Assembly (NCBI GenBank): GCA_025618425.1
Contig: CM046832.1
Location: forward strand, 19,583,917 to 19,647,916
Reading direction: 5' to 3'
Length of the DNA stretch: 64,000 bases
From: Heliocidaris tuberculata
Taxonomy: Eukaryota > Echinodermata > Echinoidea > Camarodonta > Echinometridae
The number at the start of each line of letters is the position of its first letter. Position 1 is the stretch's first letter. The notes beneath the pieces were generated by a model. That model saw only the letters and a list, made by a program, of their open reading frames with translations, searched no databases and was not told where the DNA came from. This document shows, one piece after another, positions 1 to 11,000 of this stretch. Both the position numbers and the translations under genes were made by a program.

Positions 1-99
1 CCCCTTGTTGGTCGAAGAGAAACTTTTTCTATTCTGTCTGCCAGATGAGTAGCTTGGTATTTTCATTGAGAAATCTTTGAATTTATGATTGATATATTA

Positions 100-490
100 A
101 CTGATACAGGGAGCCGAAAGGGGTCACCACCCACCCCCTCCCCATAGGCGTTCGGGCACATTTTCGCTAGGGGGCTGTCTTCTTTTGCCCAATTCGAGTT
201 TCTAAATTTCGAAATCAAAGCGAGCGATCCAAAATATTGACACATTTTCTAATGAAAATCTCCATAAATTACATATCCGGGCACCTTCCTGCTCGAATAT
301 GAGAATATTCGGGCACCTCGCTGCCCGACTATTAGGTATTGGTGATAATATCGCCACTTTCAAAATCCTCAGGGGGCTGCAGCCAGAGGCATCGAAACAT
401 AGGGATCGGACAATGGATTGGGGGGGGGGGGGGGGGAGGCTGCGGAGGCATCTTTTGTCTGGTGGACAAAAGATCCCCCCCCCCCCCCAT
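100..490. repeat. Interspersed repeat with G/C homopolymer tracts
   Basis: This stretch repeats the theme 'ATTCGGGCACCTCGCTGCCCGA' in parts and carries an 18-base G run near 420 and a C run near 478. A clearly related stretch lies at about 59160-59400, with the same 'CTCGCTGCCC' words, a 'GGGGGGCTGCAGCC' junction and a TCGCTCGC-type motif. The two therefore belong to one dispersed family. Several short ORFs cross it, but they are broken by the homopolymer runs and look like no protein I know. Confidence 0.45.
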
Positions 491-791
491 GCAGCCCGAC
501 GTTCCGACGCCTCTTGCTCAGCCCCCGCCTCGTATAAGCCTATATGCTCTCCCTTGAGGAAACGTCACAATCATTGTTATGGCTGAAAAACTTATTGTAT
601 TCAGGGACCACCCCGTCCCCCTCCCCCCGAATTTTAGCTATGTTCATGGCAAAAGTCCTGAAACTTCTGGAAAATATGTTGGGAACCCGGGCACTTCAGA
701 TAGCTATACAACAAAATCATATTAACATAAAGTGGGAAAGGATCGTGTGATAGTAAAAACATACTAATTATTTTTTAAATTTCAATTACAG

Positions 792-1015
792 TCAACAAGT
801 TGCACCGCGAGCACGGTCGTGCGGAGGTCGTTCCTGCTTAGCGTCAGCAGCAGGAGGAGAGGCGGAGACAGGAGAGGAGGAGCGTGAGCAACTTCACCCG
901 AGACGGAGGTCATCCCGTCTAGTGGCTCGAGACATCCGCCAATCGGACAAACCAAAACCTGCGGAGGTCGGCCCGAATTGCCGCAAGGCGAGGCAATGTG
1001 TGATCATAGCCTGGA
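792..1015 (+). other. Candidate exon (GC-rich, splice-bounded)
   Basis: The segment follows a good 3' splice site (TTTCAATTACAG) and ends at a consensus donor (CTGGA|GTGAGT). One frame is open over all 224 nt (74 codons). The translation is rich in Arg, Glu and Gly (for example GGEAETGEEEREQ and RRRSSRLVARD). It is markedly GC-richer than its AT-rich flanks, as an exon would be. I do not recognise the peptide. It joins to the next candidate exon in a frame that meets a stop at once (A|CC TGA), so the chain is a pseudogene, a non-coding transcript, or is missing an exon between the two. Seen: the splice signals and open frame. Inferred: exon status. Confidence 0.35.
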
Positions 1016-1447
1016 GTGAGTAAATCACATACTTGTAATATATCAGTATACCAGTTTTGCAATGTATGGAATGCATCTTCAGTATATACCGATTTACTTC
1101 TCCTTTCTCATTTGACACAACTGTAATTCTGAATAATATAGACCTAATTTTGACAAATCATTCAGCCATAAAATGATTTCTTCATCCCACAAATTAAAAG
1201 AGGAGAAAATAATTACATGTTTATTTCATTTTGTTCTTAATTCTTACGAGGGAATTAGGGAGCCTCTTGCTCTTGGGGTCTGAATTATCCACGGGGCACA
1301 GATAGGGACACATTTTCTTGTTATCTTGTTATACTCCTTGTATTTTGCAGGGGAGGGGGCGTGCTCCCCATGCTTCCCCGGATTCGTCACTTAAGTCAAT
1401 ACATGTACCTAACAATATAGATATTTAATTCTCTATACCTATTACAG

Positions 1448-1702
1448 CCTGATCTGCATGCAGAAGGAGCAGGGGGAGACCGAAGGGGGATACTTGGGGA
1501 CTTGGTCAAACACTGCTGAGGATCTCGGAACGTAAACGCCTTGCTACAGGAGTAGTGAGGAGGAAGCCGAGACGGGTATTGCATGGCCATTCAAGCCAGG
1601 CCCGCTGCTGTATCGTGGTCAAGAAAGATTGGGTGTGGTCAATGGAGCCAGACGCCGGAGGCCATTCCCTTTCTTTGACCGCCCGTTAAACATTCCAAGA
1701 AG
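1448..1702 (+). other. Candidate exon, second of three
   Basis: The segment is preceded by a pyrimidine-rich acceptor (TATACCTATTACAG) and followed by AAGAAG|GTAAGC, a strong donor. No single frame is open through all 255 nt. The second half is open in the frame giving GPLLYRGQERLGVVNG and PFPFFDRPLNIPR, which runs in phase into the third candidate exon. The first half is open only in other frames. A frameshift or a mis-assigned boundary near 1530-1550 would explain this. The product is unrecognised. Confidence 0.33.
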
Positions 1703-2090
1703 GTAAGCTTCAATCTATATACATTATTTCCTCCTTTTGAAATTGACATCTTAATTTGATGTAATGGAATAACCATGCTGACGGTATTAAAGAAGTATGC
1801 CTAGCCTAAGTTGCTTATGACGAGCTGACAGCTTGCCATAAGACTGCCCAACATAACGACAGCTATTATGGCTATAGCTGTGGATAAAATCCATCTTGAT
1901 GAAATGCCCCTCAGTAGACCGTTCACTTATATCAAAGCATTTTTCGAAATTACTTTAAAAGTGATATATGATAACTTTTGGGGTATCCGATATATTATTG
2001 TTATAGCTATCGCTAATATTGACATTCATTTAATTTTCAATTCGGATACGTGCCCTCTCGAACATTCATTCTTTTTCTTTTATTTCACAG

Positions 2091-2129
2091 ATCAGGACTC
2101 ACCGTGGGACGCGCATACAATCAAGGGTG
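2091..2129 (+). other. Candidate 39-nt exon, third of three
   Basis: This short segment sits between a very strong acceptor (a long pyrimidine tract ending TTTATTTCACAG) and a near-perfect donor (GGGTG|GTAAGTATG). Joined to the previous candidate it keeps the downstream frame open and gives RSGLTVGRAYNQG. Two strong splice signals 39 nt apart in AT-rich DNA are uncommon by chance. No downstream exon was found before the pyrimidine-rich array begins. Confidence 0.35.
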
Positions 2130-2376
2130 GTAAGTATGCAGGTATTTCAATGTCTACCTTGTGACAAAATGTTCCTACTCACCAGACCTATGTAGTCTAC
2201 TTGTACATGTTGTATATAGAGGTCTCTAAGATCCTCTGGTTTAAGCTACTGGTCATTAAGGATATGAAACCCTAGAATATATGGGTTCAAACCCAGTTGA
2301 AGTGTTTGTAACCTTTCATAAGTTAACATCTCATTGAGTTATAGAGAATTATGGTGTATTGCAATCATCCCTCTGG

Positions 2377-2388
2377 TATATATATATT

Positions 2389-2434
<46 letters not shown>
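2377..2434. repeat. (TA)n microsatellite
   Basis: Alternating TA tract, interrupted once by TTAACA near 2390. Confidence 0.9.
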
Positions 2435-2436
<2 letters not shown>

Positions 2437-3290
2437 GTTGCTTTGACAGAGCTTGCTACAAGAGCTCCTTTGGCATGAATTGTCCGTTTACAACTTTCTA
2501 TTCGTAGACAAGATGTCATCTTGCAGGAAAAAAAGAGAAATGTTCGAAAAGTATAACTTGGAAAGAGGAATAGCATAAAATCAGATGGTTTGATAGTAGA
2601 GGAAAAATGGGCAAAGCGAATGAGATGGGAGGGGAATTTATGTTTTTCAAAAGGAATTAAAATGTTCTCACATGTAAACTGGTTAGAATTGATATCCTCT
2701 TAGATTATTGCAGATAAGTAGGCAAAAGGAAAAAGAAATTAAAAGAATAAGAAAAACCTCGTACTTATGATTTTCGACGTTGGTTTATGGCATTCATAAT
2801 GAGTTATCCAATGTGCAAATATTTTAGTAGTAAAATATAACGTTTTTGGACTATTTCACCGTTTCCCCGATTCATTTCACGCCCCTGTTAAAAAAATCTC
2901 TATCCAAATAATCCAAGACAGTTTTACATGGGATAAGTCCGCACAAAATATTTCAAATGCTTTAATTTAACTATATAAATCTTAATAATTTGACCAACAA
3001 AATCATATTAAAAAGCTGACCACAATCCAATTCATTGACTGAAATGCTAAAAATTTAGAAGAATATTAGGTATAGAAACACGGTTCCATTCTGATGTTTG
3101 AGACTTCCATGTTCCGCAAAAAATAAAGATTTTTTATGAAAGCAAGTGTAACCTCCTTATCCAACAATGACTTCATCAGTTGGTCTGAGCAAAGCACTAA
3201 TCTATATCATTAAATATATATATATACTTGTAATTCCGTTACGACCCATGTGGAATCAAGGAGTTATTAGTTCACTAGTAACTCCTTGGT
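2435..3290. other. AT-rich stretch without recognisable gene
   Basis: No splice-bounded open frame or known domain was seen. A small hairpin lies at 3258-3287, with arms AAGGAGTTA and TAACTCCTT around a short loop. Confidence 0.5.
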
Positions 3291-3296
3291 GGAATA

Positions 3297-3515
3297 GACC
3301 GGTTCTGTCATGTATTGAAATTTATGCACATTTCTTCTCTGAGCACCTATAGTGACGAGCTATTCCATTAACCTGCTTTTTATAAATGAGCCTCAATGCT
3401 TGGAATCCAGTTTGCATACATTACTTGTTGCTAAGTCCGGTAAGCTTTCAAGTTGTCAAGACCAACCTTTGTTTGAAAGGTATGCATAAAATTTGAATAC
3501 ATTATCGAAGCGGTC
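3297..3515. mobile_element. MITE, GACCKGTTC-ended, copy A
   Basis: The element begins TA-GACCGGTTCTG and ends GGTC-TA. It is a diverged but clear homologue of the copy at 20251-20712, sharing 'GCTTGGAATCCAGTTTGCAT' and 'ATGCATAAAATTTGAATA'. The flanking TA on both sides fits a TA target-site duplication, as in Tc1/mariner-type elements. The superfamily is inferred from the TSD alone. It encodes nothing. Confidence 0.6.
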
Positions 3516-3519
3516 TATC

Positions 3520-5680
3520 GAAGCGATCTTAGCTCTCCCTCTCATCTCCCCTTCCCCTCCTCTCTCTCTCCCTCTTATATCTCTAATATCTATCTCATCT
3601 CTCTATCATCTCTCGCTTTCATTTCTTATCTTTCACTCTCCCTCTTCTTTCTCATCTCACCCCTCTTTTCGTCTCTCTCACGTTTCATATAATATAACCC
3701 CTCTCGATCATCACACTCCCTTTCGTCTCTTGGCTCTCTCACCTCCATCCATCTCTCATCTAATCTGTCTCATTTAATCTCATCTCTCTCATCTCATCTC
3801 CCTCATCTAATCTCTCTCATCCTCGTCTCTCTCATCTAACCTCATATAATCTAAACTCTATCATTCTCATCCCTATCATCTCATCTCATCTCTATCATCT
3901 CATCTCATCTCTATCATCTCATCTCATCTCTATCATCTCATCTCATCCCTATCATCTCATCTCATCTCTATCATCTCATCTCATCCCTATCATCTCATCT
4001 CATCTCTATCATCTCATCTCATCTCTCTCATCTCATCTCATCTCTATCATCTCATCTCATCTCTATCATCTCATCTCATCTCTATCATCTCATCTCATCT
4101 CTATCATCTCATCTCATCTCATCTCTATCATCTCATCTCATCCCTATCATCTCATCTCATCCCTATCATCTCATCTCATCCCTATCATCTCATCTCATCC
4201 CTATCATCTCATCTCATCCCTATCATCTCATCTCATCTCATCTCTATCATCTCATCTCATCTCTATCATCTCATCTCATCTCTATCATCTCATCTCATCT
4301 CTCTCATCTCATCTCATCTCTATCATCTCATCTCATCTCATCTCATCTCATCTCTATCATCTCATCTCATCTCATCTCTATCATCTCATCTCATCTCTAT
4401 CATCTCATCTCATCTCTATCATCTCATCTCATCTCTATCATCTCATCTCTATCATCTCATCTCATCTCTCTCATCTCATCTCTATCATCTCATCTCATCT
4501 CTATCATCTCATCTCATCTCTATCATCTCATCTCATCTCTATCATCTCATCTCATCTCTATCATCTCATCTCATCTCTATCATCTCATCTCATCTCTATC
4601 ATCTCATCTCATCTCTATCATTCTCATCCCTATCATCTCATCTCATCTCTCTCATCTCATCTCATCTCTATCATCTCATCTCATCTCTATCATCTCATCT
4701 CATCTCTATCATCTCATCTCATCTCTATCATCTCATCTCATCTCTATCATCTCATCTCATCTCTATAATCTTATCTCATCTCTCTCATCTCATCTCATCT
4801 CTATCATCTCATCTCATCTCTCTCATCTCATCTCTATCATCTCATCTCATCTCTATCATCTCATCTCATCCCTATCATCTCATCTCATCTCTCTCATCTC
4901 ATCTCATCTCATCTCATCTCATCTCTATCATCTCATCTCATCTCTCTCATCTCATCTCATCTCTATCATCTCATCTCATCTCTATCATCTCATCTCATCT
5001 CTATCATCTCATCTCATCTCTCTCATCTCATCTCATCTCTATCATCTCATCTCTCACATCTGCATATCTCTCTCTCATAATGTATGTTATCTCATCTCTC
5101 TCGTCTTCCTTTCTCTCATCTCATCTCTCTCATCTTCATCTCATCTAATCTATCTCATCTTCATCTCTCTCATCTAATGTATGTTATGTAATCTCTCTCG
5201 TCTTCCTTACTCTCATCTCTCTCATCTTCATCTCATCTCTTTCATCTCATCTCTCTCATCTTCATCTCTCTCATCTAATCTCTCTCGTTTTATCTCTCTC
5301 ATCTTCATCTCTCATCTTATCCCTCTCATGCACTCTCATCTAATCTCTCATTTTCATCTTTCTCATGACAATCACTCTCATCTAATCTCTCTCCTCTCCA
5401 TGTCTCTCAGTAATATCTCTCATCAAATCTTTCTCAGCTTCATCTCTCATCTTTATCTCTCTCATCTAATCTCATCTCCAGCTCTCTCGCCCTCATCTTT
5501 CTAATCTAATCTCTCCCATCAACCACATCTAATCTATCTTATATCATCACTCTCATCTAACCTCTTCCATCTCATTTCTCTCATCTCTCTCATTTCATCT
5601 CTCACATTTCTCTCTTTTATCTATCTCCTTTCATCTTTCATCTCCGTCATCTAATTTATCTTTCATCTCTCTTTAAATTA
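3520..5680. repeat. Pyrimidine-strand minisatellite, 19-bp unit of ATCTC pentamers
   Basis: The core (about 3860-5055) repeats CTATCATCTCATCTCATCT, a 19-mer assembled from ATCTC pentamers with one CTATC variant per unit. Substitutions to CCATC/CTCTC and units of extra or missing pentamers are common. Both flanks are degenerate TC-rich sequence. The + strand is almost pure C/T plus regularly spaced A. The short ORFs across it (Ser/Leu/His-rich) result from composition and are not genes. Confidence 0.95.
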
Positions 5681-6019
5681 CCGTTACATGTCATTTCCCA
5701 ATCTCTTTTTCCTTATCTCTCCCCTACACCGTGATTTCCCTGTTCTCTCGTCCATTATTCGTACATTCCCTTCATTCTCATACGATCTTCTGTTTTTGTT
5801 TTTGTTTGTTTGTTTTTTTTTTTGCACCCAGCTGCCTCTCTTTGGCATTTCCGCATATTGCGTTCACCAATAAATTCTCTGTTCTCTTACTATATATACA
5901 CCATGCATGTTCCCTTACGTATTCCCATTTCTCGATTGTCGGTCCAGTTCCCTCTCTTTGACTCACCATCCCTTTCCTTCTTCCTTTATTGTCAAGTTAG
6001 TTTAGTTACTATTTCATCA
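5681..6019. other. T-rich transition sequence
   Basis: Degenerate pyrimidine-rich continuation of the array, then unremarkable AT-rich DNA. Nothing gene-like was seen. Confidence 0.5.
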
Positions 6020-6166
6020 GGGCCCTCTTGCATAAAAAGTAGCGATTAAACGCAACTCAGAAAATTAAACGCAACTCGATTTTCAACCAATCAGGATCGC
6101 GTATTTGGGACTTGCGTTTAATTTTTTGAGTTGCGTTTAATCGCAACTTTTTATGCAAGAGGGCCC
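6020..6166. mobile_element. Foldback MITE with near-perfect 54-bp inverted arms
   Basis: The element begins GGGCCCTCTTGCATAAAAAG and ends with its reverse complement. The arms stay paired through repeated GTTTAATYGCAACT motifs, and only about 2 of 54 positions differ. The loop is about 40 bp. A related, more diverged element lies at 57036-57140 (GGGCCCGTTGCACAAAACTTGCG). No target-site duplication is evident. Confidence 0.85.
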
Positions 6167-6442
6167 AGATCCACAGCAGAGATTTATCATCTCTCCAATA
6201 TCTGAATGATCAAATTTGACATTAAATGGGTGAATACTGTCGTATCAGTTCAATGCAAGACCCCCTCCCCGTCCCCATTTATCAAATCTACTTCTGCAAA
6301 TGAATCCTGTATAATATAACAGATGCAATGCAAGATTTCCTGACCACCCCTCAGCTTTCACACTGACTTATCAAAATTTTTTTACATCACTGAATACATA
6401 TATCACTACAAAATTTTCTAACCCCCCCCCTTACACAATGCA

Positions 6443-7158
6443 CAGTGGCGGCACCAAGGGGGGGGGGGGCATGGGGGGGCATTTGCCCCCCCCCCCCCCA
6501 GTCAGAAGCTTTGCCCCCCCCCAATAATTTTCGGAGTGAAAAAAAATAAAAGGGTGGAAAATGAAAAAGAAAAGAAAAGGAAAGAAAAAAGTGAAAAAGG
6601 AATGGAGAAAAGAAGGAAAAAGAAAGAAAACGGAAACTTGGAAAGCAGTGGCGGCATCAAGGTGGGGGGGGGGGGGGCATGGGGCAAATTTTTTCGCTCA
6701 GCTCGTGTAAATATCCTCATATTTGGGTAGTTTTATAGCCGAATAATTTCTGTACATTTCCACTATAAAAGTGTCAAAATTTTTGCTCGCTCGCTTCGTT
6801 CGCTCGCAATACAGGCCTATAACTCCCACCACATAATCAGGCCGCGAGATGATCAAATGTCCTCATATTGGGGTAGTTTTATAGCTGAATATGTAATTTC
6901 TGTACATTTTTACCTCGAAAAATGTCAAAATTTTTGCTCGCTCGCTCGCAGTATATAACTAACACCTCTTTATAATCGGGCAGTTCAGCTAGATGCTCAA
7001 AATGTCCTCATATCTGGGTAGGTTTATAGCCGAATATTCTGTACATTTTCACTATAAAAAGTGTCAAATTTTTTTTTGTCCACCCTTGCCCCCCCCCCAA
7101 CATTTTCTTTTGCCCCCCATTTGCCCACCCACTTTAAAAATCCTGGTGCCGCCACTGA
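6443..7158. mobile_element. Non-autonomous element with CAGTGGCGGCACCA inverted ends
   Basis: The left end is CAGTGGCGGCACCAAGG followed by G runs. The right end is CCTGGTGCCGCCACTG, its reverse complement. A second left-type end at about 6648 (CAGTGGCGGCATCAAGG) suggests one element nested in or recombined with another. Inside are three direct repeats of about 145 bp. Related 'GGCGGATCCAGG' ends recur at 57848. No transposase is present. Confidence 0.7.
6700..7075. repeat. Three ~145-bp direct repeats
   Basis: The phrase TCCTCATATTTGGGTAG...TATAGCCGAATA...CTGTACATTT...GTCAAAATTTTTGCTCGCTCGC recurs starting at 6714, 6860 and 7005 (spacing 146 and 145). It forms the interior of the surrounding MITE-like element. 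Confidence 0.85.
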
Positions 7159-7850
7159 CAATGCATTATCAAATATACCTGTATCTTTGAATGCTATACA
7201 CCTAATTGTTTGCAAGATAATCTGATCAACCTTCCATCACTCTGAAATTATCTATAGGCGTCTTTGCAAAATATTCTGACCCCTATATCATTATCAATTA
7301 TCACTACTTTGAACTGAAGTTTAAAAAATTGTGCAAAATTTTCTAGCATATTTCTATTAAATGGAGGCGAATAAATGTTTTTTTCTTTTCTCTTATTTTA
7401 TATCATTACAATTTAAAATTTTTGCTTGTCAGATATGTTTTTTTTTTTACTAGGAAAGCTCCCCAATATAAAAAAAACCCCAAACAAACAAACTTAGATG
7501 AGCGATATGCCAAGTTAGGTGCTTTTTTGTTTGTTTCTAGTCTAGTGTTGTTGTTTTGTTTTGTTTTTGTTTTTTGATAGGGATAGCATCGGTTTCCTTT
7601 CTGAATTCGATGACAAAATATATCATGTATGTATTGATTTTTTTATACATGTTATGTCATTTATAACAATAAATAAATGAAGAAACTCCGTTGACCAGTT
7701 AAATAATATTTACGAATTTGTTATTTACTACATCTCCGAGCAGAGCTTCCATTAATATGTTTTAAAATACTTAAAACATTAAAAACATTTAAAAATACTT
7801 AAAACATTTCGACGGCGTCTGGGTAATTTTTCCAAGCGTGAGGATTGATG
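7159..7850. other. AT-rich spacer
   Basis: AT-rich sequence with T tracts. No gene-like feature was found. It leads into the degenerate edge of the satellite. Confidence 0.5.
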
Positions 7851-8055
7851 GAAAAGACAGGGACGTAGCTGAACTTCAACTTTAGATCAAGCTTTCGATT
7901 TGCTTGTTTTGTTTGTAAAGAGGGCTTAGTATAGGTGTCCCTAGATTCAATGACACCAGAGATATGTATATTTTTAGTGCCTGGCTAGGAGATGGTAACC
8001 TGTGAATGATGATCCTACGGGGCATTCGCCCACTGGGTGAACGGCACGCCCAGTC

Positions 8056-8086
<31 letters not shown>

Positions 8087-11000
8087 CGTTGTAAGTTTTA
8101 GCGTAGGTTTCAGTGGATTCCATGACACAAGAGTTCGTGTTTTTTACGTCATGGCAGTTTTTTCGTAGGCCTCATATAGGTTTCTGGTTTCCAAGACAAC
8201 AGATCTTTTTTTAATGTGGATGTACGATATGCCCACTGAGATTTTTTTTTTTTTTTTTTTTTTTTTGGGGGGGGGGGTTCGAACATTAAGCTGAGTTAAT
8301 TTTTTTTTTTTCGTTTGGAGAGGTGAGGCTTAGGACATGTTTCACTATATTCCATGGCAACAGATGTCATTAATTTTATAATGTCATAGTGCTACTTTTA
8401 ATAATGCCTGGTTGGGAGATGGTTAACTACTGGGAACCAGCCCCTTAAACTGTGAGTGAATGGCACGCCTAGTCGGGTGCTTTTTTATATTTTATATTTA
8501 CTTTCTTTTTTCGTCTTTTTTTTTTCTTTTTTTTTTCTTTTTTTTTTCTTTTTTTTTTCTTTTTTTTTTTTTTTTCTTTTTTTTTTCTTTTAGGGCTTAG
8601 CATAAATTTTCCTGGGTTTCATGACACCGTAGATATTACGTATCATTTTTAATGCCACAGTGTTAATGTCTGGCTGGGAGATGGTGACCTGTAAATGATG
8701 ATCCTACGGGGCACTAGCCCTTAAACTGTAGGTAAACGAGACGCCCAGTCTGGTACTTTCCTTTCTTTCTTTCTTCTAATTTGTAGGGTTTAGCGTAGGT
8801 TTGAAACGGATGCCATGACACAAGAGATATTGTTTTATTTTTTATATGTCATGGCAGCTTTTTTTTCTTCCCTAGGGCTTATGTAGGTTTCTGAATTCCA
8901 TGACAACAGATCTATTTTCTTTAATGTGGATGTATGGTATGCCCAATGAGGTGGGGGTTTGGGTTTGTTTGTTGTTGTTGTTTTTTTTTACATTACGCCG
9001 AGTTAAATGTTCCTTTTTTTTTTTTTTCTTTTTTTCGTTTGGTGAGGTGAGGCTTAGGACATGTTTTACTAGATTCCATGGCAATTAACAGATGTCATGT
9101 ATTCATTTTATAATGTCATAGTGTTCAGTTTATTTAATGCCTGGCTGGGAGATGGTGACCTGTGAATGATGAGCCTACGGGGCATTAGCCCTTAAACTGT
9201 GGGTGAACGGCACGCCCAGTCTGGTACTTTCCTTTCTTTCTTCTTTTCCTTTCTTTCTTTCTTTTTATTTTGTAGAGTTAAGCGTAGGTTTCAAATGGAT
9301 TCCTCAACACCAGAGATAACGTGTTTTATTTTGAATGTATGCCATGGTATTTTCTTTGTAGGCCTTATATAGGTTTCTGGATTCCCTGACAACAGATCTA
9401 TTTTTTAATGTGGATGTACGGCATGCCTAATGAGGTGGGGGTTTGGGGGTTTGTTTTTCGAACGTTACGTTCATTTTTTTTTTTTTTTCGTTTGGAGAGG
9501 TAAGGCTTAGGACATGATTCACTAGATTCTATGGAAACATATGTCATGTATTAATTTTATAATAAGTTAAATTTATTTAATGCCTGGCTGGGAGATGGTG
9601 ACCTGTGAATGATGAGCCCACGGGGCACTAGCCCTTAAACTGTGGGTGAACGGCACGCCCAGTCTGGTACTTTCCTTTCTTTCTTTTATTCTGTAGGGTT
9701 TAGCGTAGGTTTGAAATGGATGCCATGACATAAAAGATATTGTTTTATTTTTTGTATGTCAGGGCTTTTTTCTTTCTTTTTTTTTTTTTTTTTTTTTTTT
9801 ATTTTTTTTTTCTTCCTAGGGCTGATAGGTCTCTGAATTCCATGAAAATAGATCTATTTTTTTAATGTGGGTGTACGGTATGCCCAATGAGGTGGAAGTT
9901 TGGGGGTTTCTTTTTCGAACGTTACTCCGAGTGAAATGTGTTTTGGGGTTTTTTTCGTTTGGTGAGGTTTTTTACTATAGATTCCATGGCAATTAACAGA
10001 TGTCATATATTAATTTTATAATGTCATAGTGTCAAGTTTAGTTAATGCCTGGCTGGGAGATGGTGACCTGTGAATGATGAGCCTACGGGGCACTAGCCCT
10101 TAAACTGTGGGTGAACGGCACGCCCAGTCTGGTACTTTCCTTTCTTTCTTTCTTCCTTTCTTTCTTTCTTTTTATTTTGTAGAATTATGCGTAGGCTTTA
10201 AATGGATTCCACGAAACCAGAGATACCGTCTTGTATTTTCAATTCATGTCATGGTATTTTTTGTAGGCCTTATATAGGTTTCTGGATTCCCTGACAACAG
10301 ATCTATTTTTTTAATGTGGATGTACGGTATGCCTAATGAGGTGGGGGTTGGGGGTTGGGGGGTTTGTTTTTCGAACGTAACGCCGAGTAACTGCTTTTTT
10401 CCTTTTGGGTGAGGCGAGGTTTAGGATATGTTTTACTAAATTCCATGGCGATTGACAGATGTCATTTATTCATTTTATAATGTCATAGTGTTAAGTTTAG
10501 TTAATGCCTGGCTGGGAGATGGTGACCTGTGAATGATGAGCCTACGGGGCACTAGCCCTTAAACTGTGGGTGAACGGCACGCCCAGTCTGGTACTTTCCT
10601 TTCTTTCTTCTCTTCCTTTCTTTCTTTCTTTTTATTTTGTAGAATTATGCGTAGGCTTTAAATGGATTCCACGAAACCAGAGATACCGTCTTGTATTTTC
10701 AATTCATGTCATGGTATTTTTTGTAGGCCTTATATAGGTTTCTGGATTCCCTGACAACAGATCTATTTTTTTAATGTGGATGTACGGTATGCCTAATGAG
10801 GTGGGGGTTGGGGGGGGGGGGGGTTGTTTTTCGAACGTAACGCCGAGTAACTGCTTTTTTCCTTTTGGGTGAGGCGAGGTTTAGGATATGTTTTACTAAA
10901 TTCCATGGCGATTGACAGATGTCATTTATTCATTTTATAATGTCATAGTGTTAAGTTTAGTTAATGCCTGGCTGGGAGATGGTGACCTGTGAATGATGAG

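Noticed and set aside
2280..2310. GGGTTCAAACCC, resembling a tRNA B box
   Set aside because: No A box at the right distance upstream and no cloverleaf can be folded around it.
3493..5504. Ser/Leu/His-rich ORFs in the pyrimidine array
   Set aside because: Composition of ATCTC repeats; no ORF extends beyond the array.
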